From the NCBI GenBank assembly GCA_934154805.1, contig CAKPGM010000010.1, forward strand, positions 1 to 59,523: 59,523 nucleotides of DNA. Reading direction: 5' to 3'. Below are positions 52,392 to 59,523 of this stretch, in pieces. The notes beneath the pieces were generated by a model that made no database searches, had not been told where the DNA came from, and was given only the letters and a program-made list of their open reading frames with translations. Numbering within the stretch: position 1 is the first letter of the stretch; each line of letters starts with the position of its first letter. The DNA is from an uncultured Clostridia bacterium. Lineage in GTDB: Bacteria; Bacillota; Clostridia; TANB77; CAG-508. Position numbers and translations under genes: made by a program.

Positions 52392-53915
52392 CTATTTATT
52401 ATTTTTCTTTACTATAGCTGTTGCTACTATACCAACTACTGCTATTGCAAGTAATGCTGTATATGCAACTATATTATCTCCAGTTTGTGGATTTTTTACT
52501 TCTTCTTTTACTTCTTCTTTTACTTCTTCAAGAACAGCTTTTATTGTAACATCTCCATTAGGCATATTGAATGTTGTTGCTGTTAATTTTTCAACTTCTG
52601 AACCTCTTCCATATGTTACTATTATATCTTTTACTTTGTATTTTCCTTCTAATGCTTCTTCGTTGATTTTTATTTCAACTAATTGTCCTTCAATAGCTTC
52701 TGTTAGATCTAGAGAAAGATATTTTTTGCTATCTTCGTCTATTGTTAATGCGTAAGCTTCGCCATATACTGTTTTGCCATTTATTTCTGCTGATTTAACA
52801 TCATCACTTACATATTTAGCATCTACACCTTTGCTAAAGCTTCCACCTTCTACGAATTTCTCTACATTATCGCTCTTTACATCGCCTTCTTTACCTGCAA
52901 ATGAACCTTGTTCTATTTTTAATGTACCTACATTAGATGTTGTTCCTTTTGTTGTTGTTTCGAATACAGCATATCCGTTTTCACTTTCTACAGTAACATC
53001 ACCGTTGAAAGATATCTCTATTTTTCCTGCATAGTCAGAGTTTGATGTTATGCTGATTGCACTTCCTGTGCTCTCTACACCATTACTATATGCAACTGGT
53101 GTTGCTTTGAATTCTCCATTTGCTATGAATTCTCCACCTGTTATATTAAATTTACCTGATTTAATTGATAAAGCTTCTTCTCCTACAAATTTTCCACCAC
53201 TAAAATTCCATATACCATATCCTGCACCATATATAGCTGGTCCATTTGTTGCTTCAATATTTGCTGTTGGTCTAAGATTAACTACTGGAACAGTTCCTGT
53301 TGTTGCTTTAACATTTCCTTGGATTGTAACACCCATTTGGCCACCTTTAATTGTTCCTGCAATATCTATTGTTACACCATTTGCAGCTGTTGTGTCCTCA
53401 AATAGAGCAATTCCATATCCATGGTCAGCTATTAACGTAGCTTTAGTTCCGATGTCTACAGTTGTAACTGTTCCATCATCAGCTTCTGTTCCTGTTACGT
53501 TTACTATACGACCATCATATCCAGCAGATGCTCCTTTAAATGTGTTTTGGAATGTACCATTTTTTAAATTAAGTTTTCCACCTGCTAAGCAGAATAACAT
53601 ATCTGTATTACCATTTGTTATAATTTTTCCATTGCCATTAACAGTTAATTTTGCTCCTCCTAAAACTCCAAATACAGATTTGTCTAGAGTTAATGTTTTA
53701 CCATTTAAGTCTAGCACTTTTGTACCTGTTACTGCCATAGATAAACCTGATGTTGTATCTGTAATGTCATTCTTTACTTGTATTATTTCTTCTGTTCCTA
53801 CTAATGCATCTTTTAACTCCTCAATGGTAGTTACCTCTGTTGCTGCTTGTACTGTTGTTGCTAATGCCAGTACAACAAATAATACTAATGCAGCTAAAAT
53901 GATTTTCTTTTTCAT
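52392..53915 (-). CDS. Cell-wall-anchored surface protein with NPQTG sorting signal
   Basis: A 507-residue secreted protein: signal peptide (KKKIILAALVLFVVLALATT, cut after VQAA), a long beta-helix-like region rich in Gly, Asn and Thr with repeated turns (TVNGNGKIITNGNTDML, FNITGGEFIANGE, FVEGGSFSKGVD), a C-terminal domain (about 380-470), a Glu/Lys repeat (EEVKEEVKEEVK) and a sorting signal NPQTGDN followed by a hydrophobic helix and KKNNK. It is probably linked to the wall by a sortase of the NPQTG-recognising kind; no sortase gene is in the window. Role unknown. Confidence 0.8.
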   Translation of the reverse strand: MKKKIILAALVLFVVLALATTVQAATEVTTIEELKDALVGTEEIIQVKNDITDTTSGLSMAVTGTKVLDLNGKTLTLDKSVFGVLGGAKLTVNGNGKIITNGNTDMLFCLAGGKLNLKNGTFQNTFKGASAGYDGRIVNVTGTEADDGTVTTVDIGTKATLIADHGYGIALFEDTTAANGVTIDIAGTIKGGQMGVTIQGNVKATTGTVPVVNLRPTANIEATNGPAIYGAGYGIWNFSGGKFVGEEALSIKSGKFNITGGEFIANGEFKATPVAYSNGVESTGSAISITSNSDYAGKIEISFNGDVTVESENGYAVFETTTKGTTSNVGTLKIEQGSFAGKEGDVKSDNVEKFVEGGSFSKGVDAKYVSDDVKSAEINGKTVYGEAYALTIDEDSKKYLSLDLTEAIEGQLVEIKINEEALEGKYKVKDIIVTYGRGSEVEKLTATTFNMPNGDVTIKAVLEEVKEEVKEEVKNPQTGDNIVAYTALLAIAVVGIVATAIVKKNNK

Positions 53916-54054
53916 TTGATTTTTCCTCCTAAAAATTTTATTCTATAATATAACTATATCACACTAAAAATTTTTTTCAATATATTTTCTTGAAAATGCT
54001 GTCGAATTTTATTACATTTTTGTTACTTTGTTACGAAAATGGTATTTTTTGTAA

Positions 54055-54726
54055 TTATTTATTAAAATCATCATACTCTAAATCATCAAATTGTATATTT
54101 TCAATACTCTTCACTTCATTATTACTATCTAAAACTAATTTAAATACTTCCGGTGAGTTTAGCCTTTTGTTAAATATAGGTTCTCCTTTAAAATTTATTT
54201 TTAAAATACGATCGCTACCAATATTTTCAAGTTCACACCATTTTAATAGTAAAAATGTTATTGCATATCCATGCGAAAATATTGCAATTCTTTTGCCTTT
54301 ATTTTCGTTTACAATTTCCATAAGGGCTTCATACATTCTATCTCTAACTTCTAGTTGACTTTCTCCACCTATAGTTTTATAATTTTCATCTACATACTGT
54401 TGTATAAACCAATCTTTTACTTCACCTTCATTTGGTATTCCAACTCTTCTTTCATCAAATCTATCATCTATATTTACTTTTAGTTTTTGCTTGTCCAATA
54501 AGTATTTAGCTGTCTGTAATGTTCTTACGCAGTTACTTGCGTAAACAACATCTATATTTTGAAGTTCTTCTTCATTGCTTAATGTCTCTGATCTTCTTTC
54601 TCCTATTACACTTAATATTATTTTTTCGTTTTTTAACAACTCGCTTTGATTTGTTCTATAACTCTCAATTAGTTCTGTATTTTTAAATCTTACTGAGTGT
54701 CTAATAAAATATACTGTTGTATCCAT
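54055..54726 (-). CDS. Histidine phosphatase family protein
   Basis: A 223-residue member of the phosphoglycerate mutase-like superfamily. The catalytic histidine lies in YFIRHSVRF, where the usual RHG is RHS, and the second histidine in IFSHGYAITF. VVYASNCVRTLQTAKYLL and FDERRVGI are also typical. Substrates of the family range from sugar phosphates to phosphoproteins. AGAGG precedes the ATG. Apparently monocistronic. Confidence 0.88.
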   Translation of the reverse strand: MDTTVYFIRHSVRFKNTELIESYRTNQSELLKNEKIILSVIGERRSETLSNEEELQNIDVVYASNCVRTLQTAKYLLDKQKLKVNIDDRFDERRVGIPNEGEVKDWFIQQYVDENYKTIGGESQLEVRDRMYEALMEIVNENKGKRIAIFSHGYAITFLLLKWCELENIGSDRILKINFKGEPIFNKRLNSPEVFKLVLDSNNEVKSIENIQFDDLEYDDFNK

Positions 54727-54812
54727 TTTTTTCCTCTTTTCATAATTATTTTTAGTAATTATAACAAAATTTGCTAATTTTTACAATTGTTTTATTTTTA
54801 ATTTCAAATACT

Positions 54813-54851
54813 AAAAATAATTAGCACAACTATATGCTAATTATTTTTTAT
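54813..54851. terminator. Terminator hairpin after the DUF4362-like gene
   Basis: AAATAATTAGCA/TGCTAATTATTT (12 bp) around 8 bases, with A and T runs on both sides. Confidence 0.75.
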
Positions 54852-54904
54852 TCAACATTTTTTCAACTATCCATATAATGCTAGCCAAATATTATTCATT
54901 ATTA

Positions 54905-55684
54905 CTATATATCTTTCTTATATGAACAAATATTTATATTATTATATACTTTTGAGTTTTCGTTTTGATATAATATTTCTGCATATAAGTTAAGTTTTAT
55001 TGTTATTATCCCATTTTCTTCTGTTTTTGTTATTCCATAAAAATTTCCTGGGATATCTTCATTTACAGTAATTCTTCGATCTTCCTCAGCTGAAAACTTA
55101 TCTCGAGTATTATCTGTTGTTAAAATATATTCTTCATTTTTCGCATTATATTCTAAATCCTCTATTATCATATCTCCTTCAGCTGTAAATTGTATTATTC
55201 TTATTTTATCTGATTTTCTTTCTTTTGCGTTTATTTCAGTATTTACTATAAAGTTATCTAATTTTTCTTTGTTTTTAATCTCATTATATACTATTATTAC
55301 GCAGCCATCTTCTTTAGCCTGGTGTACCGAATATTTCTCTGGGAGTTTTTCCAATTTAGTATATCCATAATTGTCTTTATTTTTTGAGTTATTCTCTTCT
55401 ATCATTTTCAATGCTTCTGACAAATCCGATTCCTCCCAAATCGGCATCATTTTTGTATAGTATTCATTCTCTGTAATCTTTACTTTTAGTATTTTATATC
55501 CTAAACCTAAATATTCTTCATAACCAGATATTGGAGAGTCTGATATATACACATTTGTGACTCTAGTAAATACTGGTTCTTGATTTTGTTTTACTTTTTC
55601 CTTATCTACTAATACAAATACCACCTCAAGTGCTATTGCTATTAATAGAATAATTAATACTATCTTTATTACTTTTTTACTCAT
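54905..55684 (-). CDS. Membrane-anchored DUF4362-like protein
   Basis: A 259-residue protein with one N-terminal helix (IKIVLIILLIAIALEVVFVLV) and an outside domain. The second half (SDKIRIIQFTAEGDMIIEDL onward) resembles DUF4362, a family of secreted clostridial and bacillar proteins without assigned function; this match is from memory. There is no lipobox. It stands alone upstream of a terminator. Confidence 0.6.
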   Translation of the reverse strand: MSKKVIKIVLIILLIAIALEVVFVLVDKEKVKQNQEPVFTRVTNVYISDSPISGYEEYLGLGYKILKVKITENEYYTKMMPIWEESDLSEALKMIEENNSKNKDNYGYTKLEKLPEKYSVHQAKEDGCVIIVYNEIKNKEKLDNFIVNTEINAKERKSDKIRIIQFTAEGDMIIEDLEYNAKNEEYILTTDNTRDKFSAEEDRRITVNEDIPGNFYGITKTEENGIITIKLNLYAEILYQNENSKVYNNINICSYKKDI

Positions 55685-55778
55685 ATAATAACTCCTTTTT
55701 TCTTTATATTATCATAGTTATATAAATTGCACAATAGCTTTGTAAAAATAAAATTTGATTAATTAATCTTTTTTTATA

Positions 55779-56777
55779 CTATACAATATAAATTATTTGG
55801 TTATTTGGGAATTTTTCTTCTAATAATTTTCTAATATATTGTTCTCCTTCTTTTCTAAGTTCTTGTTTATACATATATTTTCCTTTTCCTCTGCCTGTCA
55901 TATGTTCTCTATCATATAAGTTAATAGCATTTGGAAATGCTTCTTCATTTATCTTTGTATGCACATAACTGTATGTCATAAATATTACTTCAAAAAATAC
56001 ATCTTTCTTTACTTCTTCACTTAATTCTCTTTTCAATCTTTCTATAAGTTCTTTATATAATTCTTTCCAGTTTTCCACGAGAATTACTGGTGCTATTAAT
56101 ATTCCTATTTTATATCCTGTACTTTTCAATTTATTTATTGCTTCTATTCTATCTTTTAGCCTTGATGTTCCAAATTCAACTTTTTGTATTATTTCTTCTG
56201 GATTGACGCTCATTCTAATTATAGTTCTTTCATTATGTTTTAAATTTAGCAATGAATCTACATAAGCAAATTTTGTTGGAAAGGTTATATAACCTCTGTT
56301 GTTTTGTCCAAACTTTTCTATTGTCCATTCTAAATTATGTGTAATGGTGTTTTCTAATACTAAATCACTGTTACTACCAATTTCAAAAGTTAATTCTTTT
56401 TCTGATTTATTTGCTGTATTTATTAGCTTGTCTAGCATTTCTTCTCTATTTACAAACAATCTTAAATACGCACACTTGTTATAATTACATACCAGATAAC
56501 AATACATACACATTGCTGTACATCCAGATGATGTGTATGGAACTAAATAATCGGATATTTTATGATTTTCTACATATTTATGTGTTTTTCTTGTTCCTAT
56601 TATTAGATATTGCTTTAATTTTGTAAATTCTGAATTCTGTTTCTTTCTAAGTTCTTCTATATTATTATGATTTTCTATTTCTATTTTTGGCACATCTTTA
56701 TACTGATCTAATAATTTTCTTCCTAATTCGTAGTTTTCAATTCCTTTTTCATAATAAATAATTTTAGGGTAAAACAT
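55779..56777 (-). CDS. SplB-like radical SAM protein (spore photoproduct lyase family)
   Basis: Spore photoproduct lyase repairs the UV thymine dimer of spores by radical SAM chemistry. This 332-residue protein matches along its length: the iron-sulfur motif CTAMCMYCYL (Cys 86, 90, 93), TFPTKFAYVDSLLNLKHN, SVNPEEIIQKVEFGTS, GYKIGILIAPVI and GRGKGKYMYK at the end. However, in the TFEIGSNSDLV segment the residue equivalent to catalytic Cys 141 of the Bacillus enzyme is Ser 135 (alignment from memory). It may therefore be a paralogue with altered chemistry. Its start lies in the loop of a 12-bp hairpin. Confidence 0.8.
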   Translation of the reverse strand: MFYPKIIYYEKGIENYELGRKLLDQYKDVPKIEIENHNNIEELRKKQNSEFTKLKQYLIIGTRKTHKYVENHKISDYLVPYTSSGCTAMCMYCYLVCNYNKCAYLRLFVNREEMLDKLINTANKSEKELTFEIGSNSDLVLENTITHNLEWTIEKFGQNNRGYITFPTKFAYVDSLLNLKHNERTIIRMSVNPEEIIQKVEFGTSRLKDRIEAINKLKSTGYKIGILIAPVILVENWKELYKELIERLKRELSEEVKKDVFFEVIFMTYSYVHTKINEEAFPNAINLYDREHMTGRGKGKYMYKQELRKEGEQYIRKLLEEKFPNNQIIYIV

Positions 56778-56808
56778 TTTATCACCTCAGTGTTTATTTT
56801 ACCCTAAA
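56763..56808 (-). promoter_or_regulatory. Hairpin enclosing the splB-like ribosome site and start codon
   Basis: Perfect 12-bp arms TTTAGGGTAAAA (56763-56774) and TTTTACCCTAAA (56797-56808) enclose 22 bases with GAGGTG and the ATG. The 3' arm in the mRNA is codons 2 to 5. It could also end transcription of the upstream gene. Confidence 0.6.
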
Positions 56809-56830
56809 TCTTATTTATCAATACTCTTAT

Positions 56831-57139
56831 TTAATTGTTTTCTAAGTAAGAAATTTTTTTATTTTTTGTCTTGGCATATTCAATCTCTGATTTTGTGCTT
56901 TCTCCAATATATCCACCAGCATTAATTACATAAATTTCATCTGACATATCTATTTTTTGTTTATGCATTTCATCTAACATCTTTTTCGTTTCATTATTTA
57001 TTTCTTCTTTTTTTACAGAATGAAAAAAATTTGGTATCAAAACTACATTTCCAGCTAAGGTAAGTTCTTCTTTGATTCTTTCAAACTCTTCTTTGAATTT
57101 AACTGAACCACACAAAGTTATTACATTATATTTATTCAT
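56831..57139 (-). CDS. Nucleoside 2-deoxyribosyltransferase-like protein
   Basis: A 102-residue protein with the fold pattern of the nucleoside 2-deoxyribosyltransferase/DUF4406 group: ITLCGSVKFKEEFERIKEEL at the start, a conserved DMSDEIYVINAGGYIGEST and SEIEYAKTKNKKISYLE at the end. Members cut or exchange N-glycosidic bonds or bind nucleotides; activity here is not established. It is 22 bases upstream of the splB hairpin and in the same direction. Confidence 0.72.
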   Translation of the reverse strand: MNKYNVITLCGSVKFKEEFERIKEELTLAGNVVLIPNFFHSVKKEEINNETKKMLDEMHKQKIDMSDEIYVINAGGYIGESTKSEIEYAKTKNKKISYLENN

Positions 57140-57205
57140 TATATATTCTCCTTATTTTTTGTATTTTTATTACACAATAAATTTATAATCAATATTCATT
57201 TATCT

Positions 57206-58093
57206 CTATTTCCATAAATTTACCCATTCTTCAATATATTCTTTTGAGATTCTTAAGCTTCCAGAACCTGTTCCAATTTCATTATTAGGTTTCTTATCTC
57301 CATGAAAATCGCTTCCACCACTTATGAATAAATTGTTCTTTTTGGCATACTCAATAAGAATCTCTATTCTATTATCTACTTCAGCAGATGGATGAAAACA
57401 TTCAATTCCATCTAATTTAACATTTTTCCTTAATTCATCAATAAAACCTATTGTATTATCAAACTTATATTCAAAAGGATGAGCTAAAAATACAAGTCCA
57501 CCTGCTTTATGAATTACATCAGCAACATCTTTATACATTGGCTTTGGTGAATCATCAACACCCATGTAAAAAATACTATTAGGATTATCTAACCCATCTC
57601 TTCTAAAATCATTAAAAGATCTTGAACATTCCCCCATTTTTTTAATGTTTTCTTCATGCTTTATCAATTCATAGTACATATATACTACAAAAAAATCAGT
57701 AACAGGAATATCTTTTCTAATCGCATTTAAGTCATATGTAAGTTTATTTTTATTGCATATATCAATTATCTTATTTTTAGCACTTTCAAATTTTTCTTTT
57801 AATATTTCATATGAAAAAAATTTATTAGACCATTTATTTATAAGCTCAAGGTTTTTAATATTATAAGCAAGAAATTCAATTTTTTTATTATTAAAAGTTG
57901 CATTCATTTCCGCACCTTTTATTATTTTTCCAGTAAAAATATTTTTTTGCAGTGCTTCATCTTGATATTGTTTAGTTGTATTATGATCTGTTATTGAAAT
58001 ATATTCTAGTCTTTTTTCTTCACATATTTTTAACACTTCTTCTACTGTTTTATCTCCATCAGAATATAATGTATGCATATGCATATCTACCAT
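57206..58093 (-). CDS. PHP-domain phosphoesterase
   Basis: A 295-residue metal-dependent phosphoesterase of the PHP superfamily. Ligand motifs: DMHMHTLYSDGDKTVEEVL, SITDHNTTKQY, KGAEMNATF, FLAHPFEYKF and GGSDFHGDKK. It has the size and layout of the YciV/RNase AM-like group, which removes nucleotides from RNA ends or acts on 3',5'-nucleoside bisphosphates. A middle insertion of about 100 residues is present. Substrate unknown. Confidence 0.85.
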   Translation of the reverse strand: MVDMHMHTLYSDGDKTVEEVLKICEEKRLEYISITDHNTTKQYQDEALQKNIFTGKIIKGAEMNATFNNKKIEFLAYNIKNLELINKWSNKFFSYEILKEKFESAKNKIIDICNKNKLTYDLNAIRKDIPVTDFFVVYMYYELIKHEENIKKMGECSRSFNDFRRDGLDNPNSIFYMGVDDSPKPMYKDVADVIHKAGGLVFLAHPFEYKFDNTIGFIDELRKNVKLDGIECFHPSAEVDNRIEILIEYAKKNNLFISGGSDFHGDKKPNNEIGTGSGSLRISKEYIEEWVNLWK

Positions 58094-58218
58094 TTTCGTT
58101 CCTCCATTTAAATATTACTATACATTTTATACTTTTTAATATATATCATAAATTTTCTATAAAAACAATATAATATAATTTAACTTCTTTTCTAGATTTA
58201 ATTTCTTATTATTTCAAT

Positions 58219-58596
58219 TTAACTATTATAAATATATCCTAATCTGCTATGTATTTCTTTATGACAGTTTGAACAAACTAAAATACATTTTTTTAATTCA
58301 TTTTTATATTCTTCCCATGACATTGTGTTACCTGATCCTAATTTAAATTCTTTTTCTTTAGGATTTCTATGATGAAATTCTAATGCATCAACACATTTAT
58401 TATAACCACAAATAGAGCATTTTCCTCCCAACATCTTTATTGCTTGTAACTTCATATTTCTTCTTAATATTGTTTTTTGATGTTTTCTGGTTTCATTATC
58501 ATTCCTAGTAGAATTACCACTACATTCATAGCAATATATTCTTGTTGAACTTTTAGTTTCAAACGTTTTGTCACAAATTTTGCATTCTCTTATCAT
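58219..58596 (-). CDS. HNH endonuclease domain protein
   Basis: About 125 residues with an N-terminal zinc pair (CKICDKTF and YCYECSGN), a second zinc pair (CSICGYNKC) and an HNH motif ALEFHHRNPKEKEF ... CILVCSNCHKEIHSRLG. This is the common stand-alone HNH nuclease of Firmicutes. It lies next to the rRNA operon end and the intron-containing tRNA-Asn gene. The start may be 58608 or 58596; GGTGAT lies just before the latter. Confidence 0.82.
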   Translation of the reverse strand: MIRECKICDKTFETKSSTRIYCYECSGNSTRNDNETRKHQKTILRRNMKLQAIKMLGGKCSICGYNKCVDALEFHHRNPKEKEFKLGSGNTMSWEEYKNELKKCILVCSNCHKEIHSRLGYIYNS

Positions 58597-58737
58597 ACCT
58601 ATCACCATTTAATATTATACAACATCTTCAATCTTTTTTGTGTCGAATTTTGTCTATTATATAATTTAAATATACAGTAATAAGTACAGTTGTGACAGAG
58701 TATTCGCTTAATATTTTATAATATTTAAATTTTTCCA

Positions 58738-58770
58738 AAAAACCGTAAAGCCTTGAGATTACTGGTTTTT
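58738..58770 (-). terminator. Second hairpin after tRNA-Asn
   Basis: AAAAACC-A-GTAA pairs with TTAC-GGTTTTTT around TCTCAAGGCT, with one bulged base, about 45 bases after the tRNA end. Confidence 0.5.
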
Positions 58771-58780
58771 AAAGCAAATA

Positions 58781-58808
58781 AGAGTTTGAGTAAAATTACT
58801 CAAACTCT
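58781..58808 (-). terminator. Terminator of the rRNA-tRNA-Asn transcript
   Basis: AGAGTTTGAGTAA and TTACTCAAACTCT form a perfect 13-bp stem with a very short loop, 8 bases after the tRNA CCA end, followed by a T-rich tail. Confidence 0.8.
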
Positions 58809-58815
58809 ATATTTT

Positions 58816-59125
58816 TGGCTCCTCGTGTCCGACTTGAACGGACGACCTATCGGTTACTGCACTACATTAATTTTCATTAACATTATAATATTTTATAATT
58901 TGTAGTCTGGACTTTCTCTTTACCATGTCTTTCGATTTAGGTAGGTGGTGTAAAGTCTCTACACATAGCTTACGCCTTGCTCGGTATTGTCTTCAGCATT
59001 ACCTGTTAAGAGTTTCACCGACTTAGCCACCTTTATCATCTATAAGTTTCCCTATAGAGCTGCTAACTTCTCGATTTTGCAATCTGCTTGACAGCCGAGC
59101 GCTCTACCGACTGAGCTAACGAGGA
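58816..59125 (-). tRNA. tRNA-Asn (GUU) interrupted by a group I intron
   Basis: The 5' exon (59125-59091) is the acceptor TCCTCGT, the D arm GCTC-AGTCGGTA-GAGC and the anticodon arm up to CTGT. The 3' exon (58856-58816) is TAACCGAT, variable loop, T arm GTCCG-TTCAAGT-CGGAC, ACGAGGA, discriminator G and encoded CCA. Joined, the anticodon loop is CTGTTAA, anticodon GUU, and the tRNA is 76 nt with a C-U mismatch at 27-43. It follows the 5S gene, a usual place for tRNA-Asn in Firmicutes. Confidence 0.92.
58857..59090 (-). other. Group I self-splicing intron in the tRNA-Asn anticodon
   Basis: The 234-nt intron interrupts the anticodon between U35 and U36. P1 is clear: exon CUGU pairs with GCAG (59087-59084) with the obligatory U.G at the splice site. 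P7 is formed by AGACTTT (near 58951-58958) with AAAGTCC, within an S-type element AAGAGAAAGTCC (58909-58920). The last intron base is G. The core contains GGTAATGCTGAAGACAATACC. No ORF is present. The small size fits tRNA introns of the IC3 kind. Confidence 0.9.
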
Positions 59126-59135
59126 ATATATAAAA

Positions 59136-59252
59136 TCTGGCAACAACCTATCTTCCAGGCAAGGTAACTCGCGAGTATTGTCGGCACTTAAAGGCTTGAC
59201 TTCTGTGTTCGGAATGGGTACAGGTATTTCCCTTTAGGTTATAATCACCAGA
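59136..59252 (-). rRNA. rrf: 5S ribosomal RNA
   Basis: The minus strand begins TCTGGTGATTATAACCTAAA and contains the conserved CCCATTCCGAACACAGAAGT and CTCGCGAGTTACCTTGCCTGG, ending in TTGCCAGA, which pairs with the 5' end. Length is about 117 nt. Confidence 0.95.
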
Positions 59253-59400
59253 AAAGTTTTGTATACTTTCTTTACTTTAATTAATATATCATTTATTTGT
59301 ACTTTTGTAAATACTTTTCTATATATTTTTTAAAGTTTTAAGCACACTCAAAAATACATAGAAGAAAATTTATTTGTAAACCATATCTTTCTTTATATTA

Positions 59401-59523
59401 GTGGTTAAGCCCTCGATTTATTAGTATTGGTCAGCTCAATGTATCACTACACTTACACCTCCAACCTATCAACCACATAGTCTTTATGGAATCTTACTAC
59501 CTTACGATATGAGATATCTTATC
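59401..59523 (-). rRNA. rrl: 23S ribosomal RNA, 3' end only
   Basis: The last bases of 23S rRNA are recognisable on the minus strand: GTTGATAGGTTGGAGGTGTAAG, GAGCTGACCAATACTAATAAATCGAGGGCTTAACC. The gene continues past the window edge. The spacer to 5S (59253-59400) contains no gene. Confidence 0.92.

Larger units (their letters stand above)
58609..58815. other. Intergenic region downstream of tRNA-Asn
   Basis: No gene is seen. Two hairpins (58738-58770 and 58781-58808) follow the tRNA on the minus strand, and a stretch near 58636-58660 repeats TGTCGAATTTTGTC. Confidence 0.6.

Noticed and set aside
53050..53919. A 289-residue Pro/Ser/Thr-rich plus-strand frame opposite the surface-protein gene
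   Set aside because: It mirrors the Gly/Asn/Thr-rich repeats of the real gene, which has signal peptide, sorting signal and ribosome site.
54000..54006. Spo0A box (TGTCGAA) near the surface-protein gene, and another near 58641
   Set aside because: Exact 7-mers, but single copies without other support; they may be chance.
58636..58770. Attachment site or element remnant downstream of tRNA-Asn
   Set aside because: No repeat of the tRNA end, integrase or phage gene is present; the hairpins are best read as terminators.
59082..59125. A tRNA-Asp (GUC) read straight through the 5' half
   Set aside because: CTGTCAA could be a GUC loop, but the following bases cannot close the anticodon stem, while the distant 3' half restores a tRNA-Asn with group I intron signals between.

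Overview
The window comes from a low-GC, spore-forming member of the Clostridia, probably an uncultured gut lineage. The evidence is an AT-rich sequence, strong AGGAGG ribosome binding sites, and a large set of sporulation genes (an H-type SASP, spoIIM, gerW, spoVS, the full spoIIIAA-AH operon and a SplB homologue). It also carries an anaerobic fermentation enzyme (AdhE). The genes look like ordinary chromosome. I see no phage, IS element or CRISPR array. Almost everything is on the minus strand; sspH, an M23 peptidase, an RluA synthase, rnhA and a polysaccharide deacetylase are on the plus strand.

Layout. 1-2.0 kb: heat-shock operon hrcA-grpE-dnaK (dnaK runs off the edge) with a sigma-A promoter and a CIRCE operator. 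2.0-4.3 kb: RNHCP zinc protein, nucleoside kinase and sspH. 4.3-8.5 kb: adhE, a small-molecule kinase and a Cof phosphatase. 8.6-19.2 kb: envelope lipid and glycan genes (plsC, lipid kinase, a six-gene acyltransferase/GT8 operon, a pilin-like LRR protein, a GT2 and a membrane protein). 19.4-24.6 kb: zinc-responsive operon of an ArsR/SmtB sensor, a Zn/Cd ATPase and an MgtA-type ATPase. 24.6-28.2 kb: yqeG, prepilin peptidase, M24 peptidase, efp and a zinc-ribbon protein. 28.3-30.4 kb: M23 peptidase and RluA. 30.5-36.5 kb: tRNA-Gly, xerD, spoIIM, EndoQ, two unknown genes, coaE and tmcAL. 36.6-40.8 kb: rnhA, gerW, DUF2953, scpA, recX and recA. 40.9-49.1 kb: a peptide-binding protein, spoVS, ymdB and the spoIIIA operon. 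49.3-58.6 kb: transporter, deacetylase, transglycosylase, surface protein and assorted enzymes. 58.8-59.5 kb: an rRNA operon end (23S, 5S) and a tRNA-Asn split by an intron, all on the minus strand.

Most notable finding. spoIIIAE is intact only if the ribosome shifts +1 at three places. Each place is an in-frame CGG codon: ATA-CGG-C, ACT-CGG-A and CTA-CGG-C. Skipping the C and reading GGC, GGA or GGC as glycine restores one 394-residue SpoIIIAE. I checked by eye every CGG in the other genes of the window and found none in frame. So the only three CGG codons in about 54 kb of coding sequence are the three shift points. This suggests that CGG is unassigned in this organism and is used, or tolerated, as a +1 frameshift site.

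Second. The tRNA-Asn(GUU) next to the 5S gene is interrupted in its anticodon, between U35 and U36, by a 234-nt group I intron with a recognisable P1 (U.G at the splice site), P7 and terminal G.

Several genes (spoVS, the DUF2953 gene, splB) also have long perfect hairpins that enclose or occlude their ribosome binding sites.
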